A model generated the notes under the pieces. It was not told the origin of the DNA and searched no databases. It was given only the letters and a program-made list of their open reading frames with translations. A program made the position numbers and the translations under genes. From Thozetella sp. PMI_491 (taxonomy: Eukaryota; Ascomycota; Sordariomycetes; Chaetosphaeriales; Chaetosphaeriaceae), in the NCBI GenBank assembly GCA_021432635.1, contig MU270019.1:1299672-1363671 (forward strand): a stretch of DNA of 64,000 nt, written 5' to 3'. This document shows, one piece after another, positions 1-11,370 of the stretch. Every line of letters starts with the position of its first letter. Within the stretch, counting starts at the first letter, position 1.

Positions 1-778
1 AAAGTTAAATGGAGGGATTAGGTTGAAGGCTTGACGGATCCTCCGTTTGAACTAGCAAGAGCTCTGAAGAGGGCGGCAATAGCTAGGGGACATGCAGGTC
101 TGGCTGGTCAAGCTTGCGGCAGCTGCACTTTTAAACCCTCCAGCTGTGTATGGCACGATCCCCAGCTCCGCGGGTGAGTACCGTTTTGCTCCACAGCTCG
201 CTGTAGCTACAGGGAGCTTGGGTATCCCCTCACTAAGGTGGCGGTATGGCCTGCTCCAAGCTAAGCGCCGCGTAGCATCGGACGTGGGGTGTCCGGGGCT
301 CCGATCTCGCCTGCTGGCCAAGAACATAGTGGCTGATAAGAGTTGCGAGGAGTGCTGTGGACCTTGTTTGTTCTAGATGGACACGGGCGAATCGTGGTGT
401 CTCGTTCGTCGCACAGTGGCTAATCAGTTGACGCTTTACTGAATACGGTATCTATAGACTATACCTTCGAACTGAAACTTAGCCTCCCCAATCCCTGCGA
501 GAACGACAAATAGCGGGTCTGCCAATCTTGGCCGTGATGTAGAAAGTGTCGAAGCAGATTGCTACGTTGAGACACAGATAAACTGATCTCTGCAGAGGTA
601 TCTGCCTGATGTCCTGATAGAGGCCAGGTTAATGTAAATTGAACGCCACCCCTCGAGTTCATCCTCCTGCCGCATCTCCTTGTCAGCAACGCAGCTCCGC
701 CCATAGCTTGGTTGTGACGCTCTTGAAGTTCCTGCCGCGCGTAATATCGCTGTTCCTCGACTTCTGCAGCCTTATATA
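1..778. other. Left-edge region without a confident gene
   Basis: There is an open frame on the + strand at 92-376 (94 codons, ATG start) with a hydrophobic N-terminus that could be a signal peptide. A strong splice-donor-like GTGAGT lies at about 172, but no acceptable downstream exon was found. A short piece, PSLRWRY, faintly recalls the N-terminus of large fungal secreted glycosidase-like proteins; this rests on memory and is weak. The rest is presumably the promoter and 5' leader of the transporter that starts at 779. Confidence 0.4.
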
Positions 779-2553
779 ATGGAAGCCACGAAGGTTGACT
801 CGGCTCCGAGCAAGTCTCCTGATGCGACATCCGCGGTCGCCCTCCCCAGCGACAGCGACAATGACGTCGAAGCCCGTGCGGCCGAGTACGTACCTGGCTC
901 GAAGCTGGAGAAGCAGCTGCTTCGGAAGATCGACTTCTACATAATGCCGACGTTGTGGTTGATGTGTGTGCTTGCCTACGTTGATCGCAACAATATCGTA
1001 CGTCTAGCTCTCCAGCACCAACAGCTCGTGGCCTCAATGCCCTTGCACTACAATAGACTTGATACGAGATATTTACTGACTTGGAATGAGCTAGGGAAAC
1101 GCAAAGGCTGCGGGAATGTCTTCAGATTTGGGTCTTACAGACGGGAGTGCGTTGCCTAGTGTCCGACATCTCGCCCCAGTCCATATGCGGTTCTAATATG
1201 ATGAGCAGATTATTCGATGTTGATTTCCATCTTCTTTGTTGGTTATCTGATCTACGAAATCCCGTCGAACCTGATCCTCGCGCGAGTGCCTCCGTCCTGG
1301 TACCTTCCCAGTCTCATGATCGCCTGGGGTATCTTGGTTGCGGGCATGTCGCAGGTCGCCAATTTCCACGCCATCCTTGTCTGTCGGTTCTTCCTGGGGT
1401 TCATCGAGGCTGGCTTTATGCCAGGCGTCATGTTTCTCATGTCGTGTTGGTACAAAAAAGAAGAGCTCGGTATTTGTTTTGCCCCAATCCTGACTTCTTA
1501 GATCCGGGTGCACGTGGCCCTAGAGACCTGCCTGCTAACTGTCTCCGTAGGAAAGCGATTCTCAATCTTTTTTAGTGCTCTCTGTATCGCGGGTGCTGTT
1601 AGCGGTCTTCTTTCGGGAGCCATTATCTCGGGGCTGGAGGGGGCTAAAGGCATGAGAGGCTGGCGCTGGCTCTTCCTCTTGGAAGGTGTTATCACTGTCT
1701 TTGTCGCTTTTGGCTGTAAGTTCATCCTCCTGGACTACCCGGAGACCAGCCGTCGCTTGACCCCCGAGGAACGCAAGCTTGCCGCTCTCCGCATCAAGAT
1801 TGACAAAGATGCTACCGCCGCCCAGGCGGCGAAGATGAAGTTGGTTGATGCCCTGTATGCCGCATTGGTCGATCTCAGAACCTACGTCTTCATGGCGCTG
1901 TATCTTTTGGACAATGGCTGCGCAACGATTAGCTACTTCATCCCCACGGTGCTTAGTGATATGGGCTACTCCGGTACCCTCGCTCAGTGGATGACTGTGC
2001 CCATTTGGTAAGTAATCTCATTTTTGCTGCTTATCTCATCACGAATGCTGTCGAACTAATACTTGTCACCAGGATCGTGGGTACTTTTTTCCTAGTTGTT
2101 GTGCCGCAGTCATCCGATCGTTTCCGAGACCGCAGATGGCACGTGGTGTTCGGCTTTATGCTAGCCTTCGTATCCGGAATTATCATCGTGACGGTGAAGG
2201 CGACATCTACTCGCTATGCCTTCATCTGTTTCTATATTTCGGGCATCTACTGCGCGTTCCCTCTCATCCTCACCTGGGCGTCCGAGACCATGTCCCTGCC
2301 CGCAGAGAAGCGCGCAGTGGCCATCGCAGCCGTCAATGCCGTGGGAAATCTCGCGGCTATCTACGGAAGTTATATGTGGCCATCAACCGATGCGCCAGAC
2401 TACAAGCGTGGTTTTACGGCCATGGTGGGCATGTGCGGCGGTGCTGCCATTCTCGCCGCGATTGTCCCAATTCTATTCAAGTTCATGCCTACATTCAAGA
2501 CCGAGGCGGAGAGGAATCTGGAGGTGATCGACGGCCAACCCGAGAGGGAATAG
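779..2553 (+). CDS. MFS transporter, anion:cation symporter (ACS / allantoate permease-like) family
   Basis: Plasma-membrane permease expected to import a small organic anion (nicotinate, allantoate, pantothenate or a similar acid); the substrate cannot be read from sequence. Five exons: 779-997, 1095-1146, 1209-1469, 1551-2007 and 2073-2553, giving 489 residues. The joins restore the family signature: DRNNIGNAKAAGM at the end of helix 1, a 52-base micro-exon, then FFVGYLIYEIPSNL and CRFFLGFIEAGFMPGV, typical of the Dal5/Tna1 group. About twelve hydrophobic segments follow, with the usual loop after helix 6 (YPETSRRLTPEER). The N-terminus is charged and cytosolic. Introns have GT-AG ends, and the one at 1470-1550 contains a branch-like GCTAACT. 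No partner gene is adjacent on the same strand. Family assignment is firm; substrate is unknown. Confidence 0.9.
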
Positions 2554-3099
2554 CTCGGTATTAGGTTCCTGGCCAGTGGTAGGGTCATGAACTCACGGCA
2601 GGCGAGGATCTAGTGCCACACAGCGACTACAAGCTCAGCTGCGAAGATACTCTCTGCAACAAACTTGTCCTTCGAGAGCTTCTCTTACTATCAATTCATG
2701 ATCACAAAATATATCAAAATGAATCGCGTACCACTTCAGGGAGCAAAGTCTCACTAGGTGGATTTTACGTAGCAGCGCTCGAAGAGCAAACAGAGAACCG
2801 CCGGTCCGTTATTGAATTAGATGATGCAGGACACAATTCCGATGTCGATCTAATGGCTACCATGACTGGCAGTTAAAACATGTATCTCCAAGCATGGGCC
2901 TTTTTGTAAGTCTAACCAAGCAATAATATCTATTTACATAGAAAGTGTAGAAACCGGTGCATAATCCAAGACAAATGAATGTTTATTAGGACTGACGAGT
3001 GAACCCACGTAAGGGTCTAGTTCTATCGATCAGGAGGCGCCCGAAGTGTCAAGATGCGACCTCGATTTCTGCCAGCCGCCTCTATTGCTTCGCCCAGCC
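2554..3099. other. Convergent intergenic region
   Basis: This holds the 3' ends of the MFS gene (+) and the DUF1996/WSC gene (-). An open frame of 87 codons at 2613-2876 begins with GTG, has no recognisable motif and is not called. Nothing else was seen. Confidence 0.5.
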
Positions 3100-4777
3100 T
3101 TAGTTGGGAACAGTAGGTAGCTGGACGTTCAGGCAGTTTTCGCCGGCGGCACACTTGCGGTACACGCTGAGGCGGCTCTTTCCACCGCAGGTCTGGGTTG
3201 CGTCACCCTTGCAAGGGGTCACGCAGGCGCCCAAGATACCCGGGATCGGGGCCGCGTCATCCGAGACCGAGTCCCCGCACCAGCACTCGCCGCCGTACTC
3301 GGTGCCGGCGTAGGCGTAACCCTTGGAAGCACAGCCCGACATGCACAAGTCGTTGGTCATGGTGGTCGCCGAGACGGTCTTGTTGGTGAACTGGTTCGGC
3401 AGAGTGCGGACCTTGGCGACGACCTGGTCCTTGGCGCAGCCGACGTAGGCCCACCCGGACGCTGTGTAGTCGTTGTACGGGACCTGCGGCGGGCCGGCCG
3501 TGGTGGTCGCGCCGCAGCTGTTGGCAGCCGCGGGGATGGCATTGGCGGGACCATACGTGATGGGGTTGCAGCCGGGCAGAGCGGGGAGCGCGTTGCTGCT
3601 GGCGGTGTCCTCGTTGACCCACGAAGGGCTGTAGCAGTCGCCAATGGTGGTGGCGTCGTAGAAATCGAAGTAAGGGCACTTATCGATCACACCACTAGGG
3701 TCAAGGCAGTTGGTGACGGCCTGCTGCAGGACATCGACGTCCCAGCCGTTCAGGAAGTCACCGTGGAATCCGTACCCGGTGGGATCTCTACGTGGGAGTC
3801 AATACCTGGCCAGGGAGAGGGGGAAAAGCCTACTTATACATACCCCATGGCAAAGACGAAGGGCTGGCTGTCGCCGTACCACATGTTGGAAAAGGACTGG
3901 GTGCTCCATAGAATCTCAAAGAAGAGAGAAACCAGGCGCTTGGGGTGGGTCGAGGGGCAGGTGCCGGAGTTGTAGGCGGACGGGTAGGCGACATGCGACT
4001 TGTGGTCGGACGAGTCCAGGTTCACGCCGTCCCAGCACGAGGGGAAGTAGACCTGCGAGCGAACGCCGCCGGGGCAGTTGATGTTGGGTAGACCGTTGAA
4101 GCGGGGCGCACCGCCATTGCCACCGATGCAGACATGGGAGATGGCTTGCTGTTCGGCAACATCGTTGTAGCTTCGGAGGAACGGGTTACCGGCCAACATG
4201 CGGAAACCGGGGGGGAATGCCTTTTACGCAGGTGGTTAGAAGGCTTGAATTAGATATCAAAGGCCTAAGATAGCTTACAAGGACGCCGGTCGAGTTGTCC
4301 GTGCTGCCACTGGTGGTCCTCGGCCTGGAGAGATGTCAGGTTTAGCGGTGTAAAGAAGTTTGGAAGAACACTTGAAGCACTCACAAGTAGTAGATAGTGG
4401 CGCCCGACTGCTTGACCTGGGTCACGCTTCCGTTGGGGTACTTGTAGAACAGCACGGGGGTCCTGTATTGTTGCATGGATGAGCATATGTCTTGATCCCG
4501 CGGTCTACCATGGAGCCTACCAGTAGTTGGAGAGATCCTGCTTGACGCGGCAAGTTGAGCAAGCGGAGTTGCGGGCATCGTCGAAGGTCATGCTCAAGTT
4601 GAAGTTGGCCCCACCAAGGACCTGGTGAAGGTGGCCAGAGACCTTTCCCGGATTGACGATGGGGTCACCACGCTCGACGACAACAGTATGGTCGCAAGTC
4701 AGGCGCCAGAAAGCCGTCGCCGGGCTGGCCACGGCGGCCAGAGCCATGAGCCGGCTTCTAAATTCGTCGAACCGCAT
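3100..4777 (-). CDS. Secreted DUF1996 protein with C-terminal WSC domain
   Basis: Extracellular or wall-associated protein, 481 residues. Exons, 5' to 3' on the minus strand: 4777-4521, 4462-4385, 4324-4279, 4220-3844 and 3787-3100. Residues 1-22 form a signal peptide ending ...ASPATAFW. The DUF1996 domain fills about residues 23-300, with its usual landmarks: a GHLHQVLGG stretch near the N-terminus, NGLPNINCPGGVRSQVYFPSCWDG, SHVAYP and HGDFLNGWD. A linker follows, then a WSC domain from about residue 363 to 455 with paired cysteines (GCAKD, LCMSGCASKGY, ECWCGD, CVTPCKGD, TCGG). WSC domains bind carbohydrate in wall sensors and oxidases; the role of DUF1996 is unknown. The last intron (3788-3843) is required to restore FAMGDPTGYGFHGD. 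There is no transmembrane segment, so it is probably secreted rather than a sensor. Confidence 0.88.
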
Positions 4778-6424
4778 CGTGGTAGAGTTAGTGTTTTGCA
4801 GGAGCCGCAGGCGAAGGAGCGTAGGGGCCGTAAAGGCGCGAGCGAGCGACGGGTAGCTATGTTACGCAAAAAGGAGAGGACGGGGAGCCTGATTCCCCTG
4901 AAATCAACGACAGAACGAGCGACGATGTTGCTCTCAGATCATGACGCGGCCCTCGAAATGCTGCCAGCCACGATGCGGACGGTTGTCTTCGGGAAGAAAC
5001 GTGCTCGCCCGGGACGGGGGCCCGTCGTGGTTTTCTTAAGAGCCAGCGCGCCATTTCGACAGAAGAAGCCGGCGGACGCCAACTCGCGGGCCAAGGCCTC
5101 AATAGTCCCGCGTGGTGGTGCAGCCGCTCTCCTGGGTCGTCGGCAGCGCAAAGGGGCCCCTGCAGGCGCAGACGAGACCAACGTCGCGCCACGCGGTGTT
5201 GAACCAAACAGAGGGCGACCCTGAAGGGCGCTAGCACGTGGCTTTGATCGACGCAGCTGCCGAGCCGTCCCATAGTGCCGGTTCAGGTCGCCGCTTCGTG
5301 AGGCTAGCGGCTGGGTTTGTCCCGTCCCGGACATGGGCTCCGTGGGCTACGGCATCTTCAATCTTAATTAGAGCCGCAATAGGGTCTTTCGGTAGCGGTA
5401 GCGGCCACTTATTCGGGGCCAAGTGGGCCCTCAGGTGTGTGCTACCCCCTGTCCGGTAGTGGAGCACAGGCTTCGCTTCCCTTCTGCTGGGTCAGGCACA
5501 GCCCAAACACGGAACAAGTTGCTTTTTGGCAGTGTGCATCCACGAGCAATTCTTGCCAAGACACCATGTTAAAGAAACGTGGCGGCTAGTGGGTGTGTCT
5601 TGCATTACCTTTTTCTTAAAAGGAACCAAGCATAAAAGGTGGGAAACACATTAAGAGCAAAAGAAAAGAAAAAAATGGGAATAGGGTAAAAGGACAGAGT
5701 TGTACCAAACAACACCCAAGATCTAGGCCCAAACACCACACCACTAGCTTCAAGAACCATATTATGCCGGACTTGCCCGTCCACCCCCAGAGCTAAACAC
5801 AGCAGCCTCTTGCCCTGCCGCTGCATGTAAATTCTGAAATCAGTTTTAAAAGAACAAGACAAAGGGGGAATACCCGAGGCTGTCATTTCTGAAGCGTTCC
5901 AGTCGTCGTCATCCCCCGTCTGTGAGTCGAGCTGAGCTGCACCAAGCCCCAGTAGCGCAGCCATAGGCTGGACTAGCTGCTTGCATAAGACCATTCCAAT
6001 AGCCCTTACGTAGTACGCTGCCAAGTTGGTCCAACGAGACGAGCTAGAGCGCAGGAACGTGCAGTGCGGTCGGTGCCGTGTCTTCCGGCGCAGCCTCTCT
6101 GCTTCCTTCAGCAAAATGGCTCAGACCAGACGGTATTATAACACGCGGCTTTTAGATCTAGGGAGAACATATCTCTTCACCATACACTACATCGGACGCA
6201 CAAAGGACACTCCAGCGCGCCACTACGCGCTGATGCGCAAAATAGTCTGAAATTTAGCGGGCTTCCTATTAGGATGCTCGTGTCTTATTGGGTGTATGGG
6301 GATGTTAAATTCTAACAAAGTCTGCCGTGTGATCTTTATTTTATTGTTGGAGCTACCCGAAATTCAAGCACCAGATTTGGTGCTCGTATGAAAAGCCCGC
6401 GGGTCTAGGATATGCTTGTCTTGT
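4778..6424. other. Intergenic region, no supported gene
   Basis: Upstream side of the DUF1996/WSC gene and downstream side of a small secreted-protein gene. Several overlapping open frames exist in the GC-rich part (4800-5350), and a 169-codon frame lies on the minus strand at 5605-6114. None shows a domain, a signal peptide or splice structure I can defend. The frame at 5605-6114 ends in a hydrophobic tail encoded by an A/T-rich tract (5605-5700), which favours a spurious call. Confidence 0.45.
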
Positions 6425-6901
6425 CTAGAATGGGACGAGCTTGAAGGCCAACAGACCCGCGGCGTCCGAGAAGCACCCACCAGTTCCGAGGATGGTACCG
6501 GGGTCACTGCAGTCGGCCTCCTCGAACACGGTGACTGTAACGCCGGTTAGCCTTGTACAGCCAAGAGGACTTGACACTGTGCGAAACTGTGTCGTCTGAA
6601 GCTTACATTGGAATTTCAGGTTCTTGGATTCGAGGTTGATGGCCTGAGCCGCGTCGGTGCTGAAAGGGACGCAGTCGTTGCTGCCTCCGGTGACCTCGAA
6701 AGTACCAAGATCAGGAGCACCACAGTTGAAGCCGCCGAATAGCTCGTATCTTTGGGGCGGTCGTTAGTCACCGGGCTTTCATTTTCAAGGACTTAGTGAA
6801 GATGCTCACACAGCGTTGACATCGCGGGGAGTAACCGCAACGGCAGCAGCCGAGGCGCCGAGGGCCAGGGAGATGGCAGAAATAATAGTCGCGAACTGCA
6901 T
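6425..6901 (-). CDS. Small secreted cysteine-containing protein (effector-like)
   Basis: A 114-residue protein visible only after splicing. Exons: 6901-6810, 6749-6607 and 6534-6425; both introns are GT-AG (60 and 72 bases). Residues 1-20 are a clear signal peptide (MQFATIISAISLALGASAAA). The mature part has four cysteines, in FNCGAP, NDCVPF, ADCSDP and GGCFSD, enough for two disulphides, and no transmembrane segment. Size, secretion and even cysteine number fit the large class of fungal small secreted proteins, some of which are effectors or antimicrobial factors. I recognise no named family. A TATA-like element lies about 130 bases upstream. Another small secreted protein lies on the same strand at 7984-8386. 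Confidence 0.8.
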
Positions 6902-7983
6902 ATTGTCTTTGGGGAGAAGAAAAGACTTCTTGATTTTGAATTAGAGTACTAAGATTTAGAGGCAGAAGGTGAGAGCTGGTGGTGAGTCTGGTCTAAAACA
7001 CGCCGAAGCAGTGCGAGAACGGAATGCCTTTATACTATATTGCGCGCCTGCGTCTTCCGCGGCTGTAGATGTCTCGCCGCGGCTGTGTGTCACCATTCCT
7101 CATGCCCTCTCCACGCTATAGCTCGCGTCAAGCAAGTACCACAATCAACCCCATTTACGACACATCTTACCGGCGACACACCGACCAGGCCGGGCCCGCA
7201 GGAAGCCAGCGAAAACAGTTACCGATACGAGCAGATGCTGTAGGTTTGCTTCCCAGCGTGACCTTCGGCGAATCAGCTGCGCGTCGCGGCTCCGGGATGG
7301 GGCTATGCTAGCCACGTCGAATGTCCTGGCGAGAGTAGCCACGCGACCTCTCCCGACACCTCTAGCATGTTTGTTTGCTAGAGGTCCCACGCTGTTTGGC
7401 CGCAACACCTGGGGTTGTGGCGCGGCAGGGAAGCGGATGGTGAGGTAGGGCTGACCGGGTCGGAACCATACCACGAAGTCCTGTACATGGCATGTTTCAG
7501 GCAATTTCCGGGCTCGTAACGACCCCTCACAGGATTTTGGCCTGCATTATGCAGAATCTGACATTGTCATCAGCCGCAGCCCGACAAGACAAACAACCCC
7601 CGGCCGCCACAGCTTTACCAATCATGGCATTGCTTCCCAGGTCTATAATTGTCCGCCGAGCTGCCGAGCGCGGGGAAAGGCCCCCCAGCCACAATGACAA
7701 AACGCACGCAAAATGGAACCCAGAATAGCTATGTGCGACGCTGTCGTCGCGCCTCATAGGGCGGTTCGGAGGGCTACCGGCCCAGCCTGCGAAAGCCCTG
7801 TGGCCAAGGAGTCACACAGTACATACACCGCACGCCGTCTCATTCGTTCGCCCGAACACGCGCCCAGACTATGCTCCGCAGGCGACCTTCCGTGGAGGCT
7901 ATGATCGTCGAACGGCTGCCCAGGCACTCGGGCCGACTGAGCAGAGAGGATGCGCGTGGGGACGTTGGCCAGCAGGCCCGAAT
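6902..7983. other. Intergenic region between two small secreted-protein genes
   Basis: Contains the promoter of the gene starting at 6901. Open frames at 7145-7504 (-) and 7492-7728 (+) have no recognisable features and use non-ATG starts or look like chance frames in GC-rich DNA. Nothing else was seen. Confidence 0.45.
7029..7039 (-). promoter_or_regulatory. TATA-like element of the 6901 gene
   Basis: The minus strand reads TATAGTATAAA about 130 bases upstream of the start codon at 6901. This spacing is normal for a fungal core promoter. The assignment is based on sequence and position only. Confidence 0.4.
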
Positions 7984-8386
7984 TCACAGCTGGCGACCCA
8001 GCAAATAGGAATGGATGCCCGAGAGGCATTCGCCCACGAGCAGGATCCTCTGGCCATGGTGGTTGCAATTGTCGTCAGCGAAAACGGTAACTAGAGGCTC
8101 GTAAGCGGCCTCCCGACCCAACTCCCTGCTGCACTCTAGTGACCCGGAACGTACTACTATCCGAGCCGATGACTTCGATCAGTACTGTACTTGTGCCTAT
8201 ATAGTCGGCGCCGCAAGCGTACGGCGCCATCTCCACGACGACAGTACGGTTGAATTCAGCGCAGTAGAGGTCGTTGAAAGCACTAAAGGTAAGACGCGCG
8301 GTCGCGGCTGCGGCGACGCGCCAGCTGAGCACCACTGCGCTTGCCGCGATGTAAATAGTGGTACCTAGCATTTTGAGACAAAACAT
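7984..8386 (-). CDS. Small secreted four-cysteine protein (effector-like)
   Basis: A 112-residue protein that appears only after splicing. Exon 1 is 8386-8155 and exon 2 is 8090-7984; the 64-base intron starts GTACGT and ends CTCTAG. The N-terminus (MFCLKMLGTTIYIAASAVVL...) is a signal peptide or anchor of about 27 residues. A second in-frame ATG at 8371 would give a tighter signal peptide. The mature part has cysteines in DLYCAEF, PYACGAD, DNCNHH and GECLSG. The join creates the stretch ITVFADDNCNHHG, which has the V-T-V-(F/Y)-x-D-x-x-C pattern common in fungal small secreted proteins of about 100 residues. Without splicing, the frame runs into an unrelated low-quality tail. The function is unknown and the exact donor is inferred. 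Confidence 0.68.
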
Positions 8387-9114
8387 CAACGAGGCAGACA
8401 AAGAAGGTGAGGGGGAACGGTGAAGGGCAGCCACCTGGTCGGATGATCGCTAGCCCTGACTACAAGTGCGAATGATGTCAGATCCTGCATTTTGCCTGAA
8501 CCGGGACACGAGAACTGTGCTACCTTCATTGAATTTCCGTTTTATTGGTCGGATGTTCCAGATAAATGCTCTTTTGTTGCTCAATAGTTTGTAATCTCAT
8601 ATGCTCTTCAAGAAGAGTTTCGTACTGGAGCTCGGTGATTGGTACCCACAGGCAGCATCCTGCAAAGTTCGTATCCATCTGGTGGCGAATATGGCGTTTC
8701 CTATAAGAAAACGCGATATTCCGTAACCCTCGGTCGTTTACCTCGGTCTGTCGGGTCTGCAGCCGCATCTCATCCCTATCTCACGTCATGTCTAACAGAA
8801 AGTATATCACGATTGTCAAACAGCATCACATGTCATTGTATTTGGTAGACAGTCAGGTCCCACCACTACTGATATACTCTACTTGTATCAGGACTACTGA
8901 CTGTTGTCGAACTTGTGGGTATCCATAGTCGACCTCAGATCTTAGTTCATTGACGCACTACTTTGGAGTGGCATTCGAGACGTTGAAATATTAGTTGAAC
9001 AAGGACCCGGCAACATGGTGCTGGATCATCCACATGTTCGGGCTTCATATTCTGACTAACCTAGTCCACTATTAGACATGATCTTATATGTCAAAGGCCC
9101 GCTGAAGATGCTAT
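8387..9114. other. Intergenic region, nothing recognised
   Basis: Moderately AT-rich. Short open frames at 8526-8768 (-) and 8639-8848 (+) overlap and show no features. This is the downstream flank of the Zn2Cys6 regulator and the promoter side of the 8386 gene. Confidence 0.45.
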
Positions 9115-11370
9115 TTATTTCTCTTTGCGGCACTCTATCTGGGCTTTGGAAACCGCACATCTGCAAAGTCGGACCAGTTCACCCACAAGCACAATCAGGG
9201 ACTCTATGTATGACTCCACTGCAACTGTCACAACCCGTGGTCTTAGTTTTCGTATCAGCGGGCCTCCAGATGCAATGAGTTGTATGTCTCTCTCGACTTG
9301 AACTTCAAGAGGATCTAAGAGCACCCCGCGAAACAAGTTTAGCACAGCCGATATGGCGAAAAAGACGGTGAGCCTAATGCTATGTCAGATATCGTGTGCT
9401 CTTAATTTGAGTAGTGTACCGCCTAATATGCTGTAGAGGTTCGAAGGTGAGAGATAGAGAAGGAGGAGCGGCTTACCTAGAGGCTTCCGGTATTAAGGAG
9501 CCAACATTCGCATCGAGATGCATCAGCGTTGACCGACTTGCCTCTTCCGATATCGCGATGCTGGAACTGATGCCCTCCAAATTCTCGCTCTGGGCTTCAG
9601 ACCAGTCTCGGCATCGCCCGCTCGCTTCGTGGATAACAGCAACAAGGTGGTAGTACTCAAGATACATACTGTTTATGTGCATGCCATAATGGAGCGTCTG
9701 GCGCCGATCGAGACTAGGCTCTGCAGCCTCTAGCCGTCCGACCTGCCTTCCGTTGCTTTGCAGGCTCGGTCGGTACCACGGGGGCACAGATTGACGCCAC
9801 TGCTCTACCTCGTCGTCCAGTTCACGGACGGTCTTGAGGAGCTCTATGTCGGTTGTGCCAGCAGCGACGGGTGAATAGAGCAGTCTGCCTACTTTGGATT
9901 TTATCACTAGCAGCTGCAGGATGCACTGAAAGAGCACCTTGACATTTTCACCTTTCGTCCAGTGCAACGAGCCTGACAGGCGGGAGTCGAACTCCAGCCC
10001 TGTATCGGAGATTCTAAGATCGCAGTAGCTATCGTCGAGCGCCGGTGGTTGACCAGTTCGTATGGTCATCGACTTGTCTATTCGAAACAGTATCCAGAAA
10101 TACCGGCGCAGGTGCCTTCTGGCCCGTTGAGTTTTGTCATTCGGATTCATGTCTTGCATAAACGCGGTGACAATCTTGGGATCGGAATGGGCTCCTAGAT
10201 TGAAGATCATGCGGGACGAGATGCTGTGGAAGACTATGCCTTGTTTTACTTGCCCGGAGACTTGGAAGTACAAAGCCTAACATTGCAGCCGTCAGGACCG
10301 CGTGCTTCTAGGATATGAATGGCTCCACTCTACTTACTAGCATGAAAGTCGTCTGAACGGAGGTTAAACTGATATCTAGAAGAGCGTGTGGCATCAGGCT
10401 GCAGGCCTTGGCTGCGAAAGCGTCGCCGTTGATGGGCGGGACGGAATCCCACTCCGCTTGGCATAAAGACATAATCGTCATGAAAGCGAATATGCATGCT
10501 CTTGCAACCGCCGAAGATGCTGGGATATCGGCAGGCCCCGGTGCGTAGGCGATATCCAGAGTGTCTTCAAAAAGAACAAGATCTAGCATGGGGAAGGCCA
10601 TATGGAAATGAGAAGAGGAAAAAAGAGAGAGGAAATATTCTAAACTTTTGCGATCGGGGAGTTCTTGTGATGATTCAGCCTGCATGAGATCGGGCACCCC
10701 TGAAGAGGGCCACTCTCCTCGTAGCGTGCGATCGGTAACACAGGAATCTCGAAAAGTTGGCTCGTCTCCCGTTCGGAGGCGAATCCATTGCCGACCAGCT
10801 GCTGAGAAGACAGGTATACCGTCAGGGGAAACCAGGGTTCCCATGTGGTGGCCCGCGTAAAAGAGATCATCAGAGCCAAAGCTGTGGCTTGGCCCCAAGC
10901 CACTGGGGGTAGAGGGATCGGAGTCTACCAGGGTAGGGCTTGCCGAGGAGGCTTGGTGGCTGCCTCCTGACGCCCGAGGCGATGACTGACCGAGAGGGCG
11001 AAAGCTTGGTCGAGCAGCGGCGAGGGCAACCTCGACGCGCTCGACACGCTCGAGAAGATTTCGTGCAGATGCATGCCTATAGCGTATGAAAGATACGCAA
11101 GCTTAGTTCGCATCCTTGCGGGGGATCGCACTACAACCGGACCTCGAGGCCTACCTCAGTCTAGACTTGACCACGCTAGAGCCGGCATCATATACACATA
11201 CGAGGTTTTGGTGCATGCACCAGTCACACTTGGGTAGTGCCCGGTCGCACTGGATCTATTTCGGCTGTTAATACCGAAAAGGTCGTGTCGCCTGGCTCCG
11301 CACTTCGACTGGGAAAGCAAGTACTAACCTTCTTGACCCGGCAGGAGGTGCACACTCTTTTCCTGGCCAT
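9115..11370 (-). CDS. Zn(II)2Cys6 transcription factor with fungal-specific TF domain
   Basis: Nuclear DNA-binding regulator, 646 residues. Exons: 11370-11329, 11255-11155, 11076-10338, 10276-9477 and 9373-9115. Splicing of the first two exons builds a textbook binuclear zinc cluster, C7-x2-C10-x6-C17-x6-C24-x2-C27-x6-C34, with VKK and DRALPK at the usual places. A short heptad-like linker (ARNLLERVERVEVAL) follows, suggesting dimerisation. The middle homology region runs from about residue 150 to 560, with signatures such as the ARRHLRRYFWILFRIDK stretch. The last intron (9374-9476, 103 bases) is the least certain join. The ATG at 11370 has a good context (CAAAATGGC) and is preferred. It is divergent from the FAD monooxygenase at 12006, 635 bases away, so it is a likely local regulator. 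Confidence 0.88.

Noticed and set aside
4625-5334. Long overlapping open frames on both strands (up to 199 codons)
   Set aside because: They partly overlap the first exon of the DUF1996/WSC gene on the other strand, are Arg/Ala-rich and lack any motif. Chance frames in GC-rich DNA.
5605-6114. 169-codon frame on the minus strand
   Set aside because: No domain, no clear signal peptide, and the hydrophobic tail comes from an A/T-rich tract. No splice partner found.
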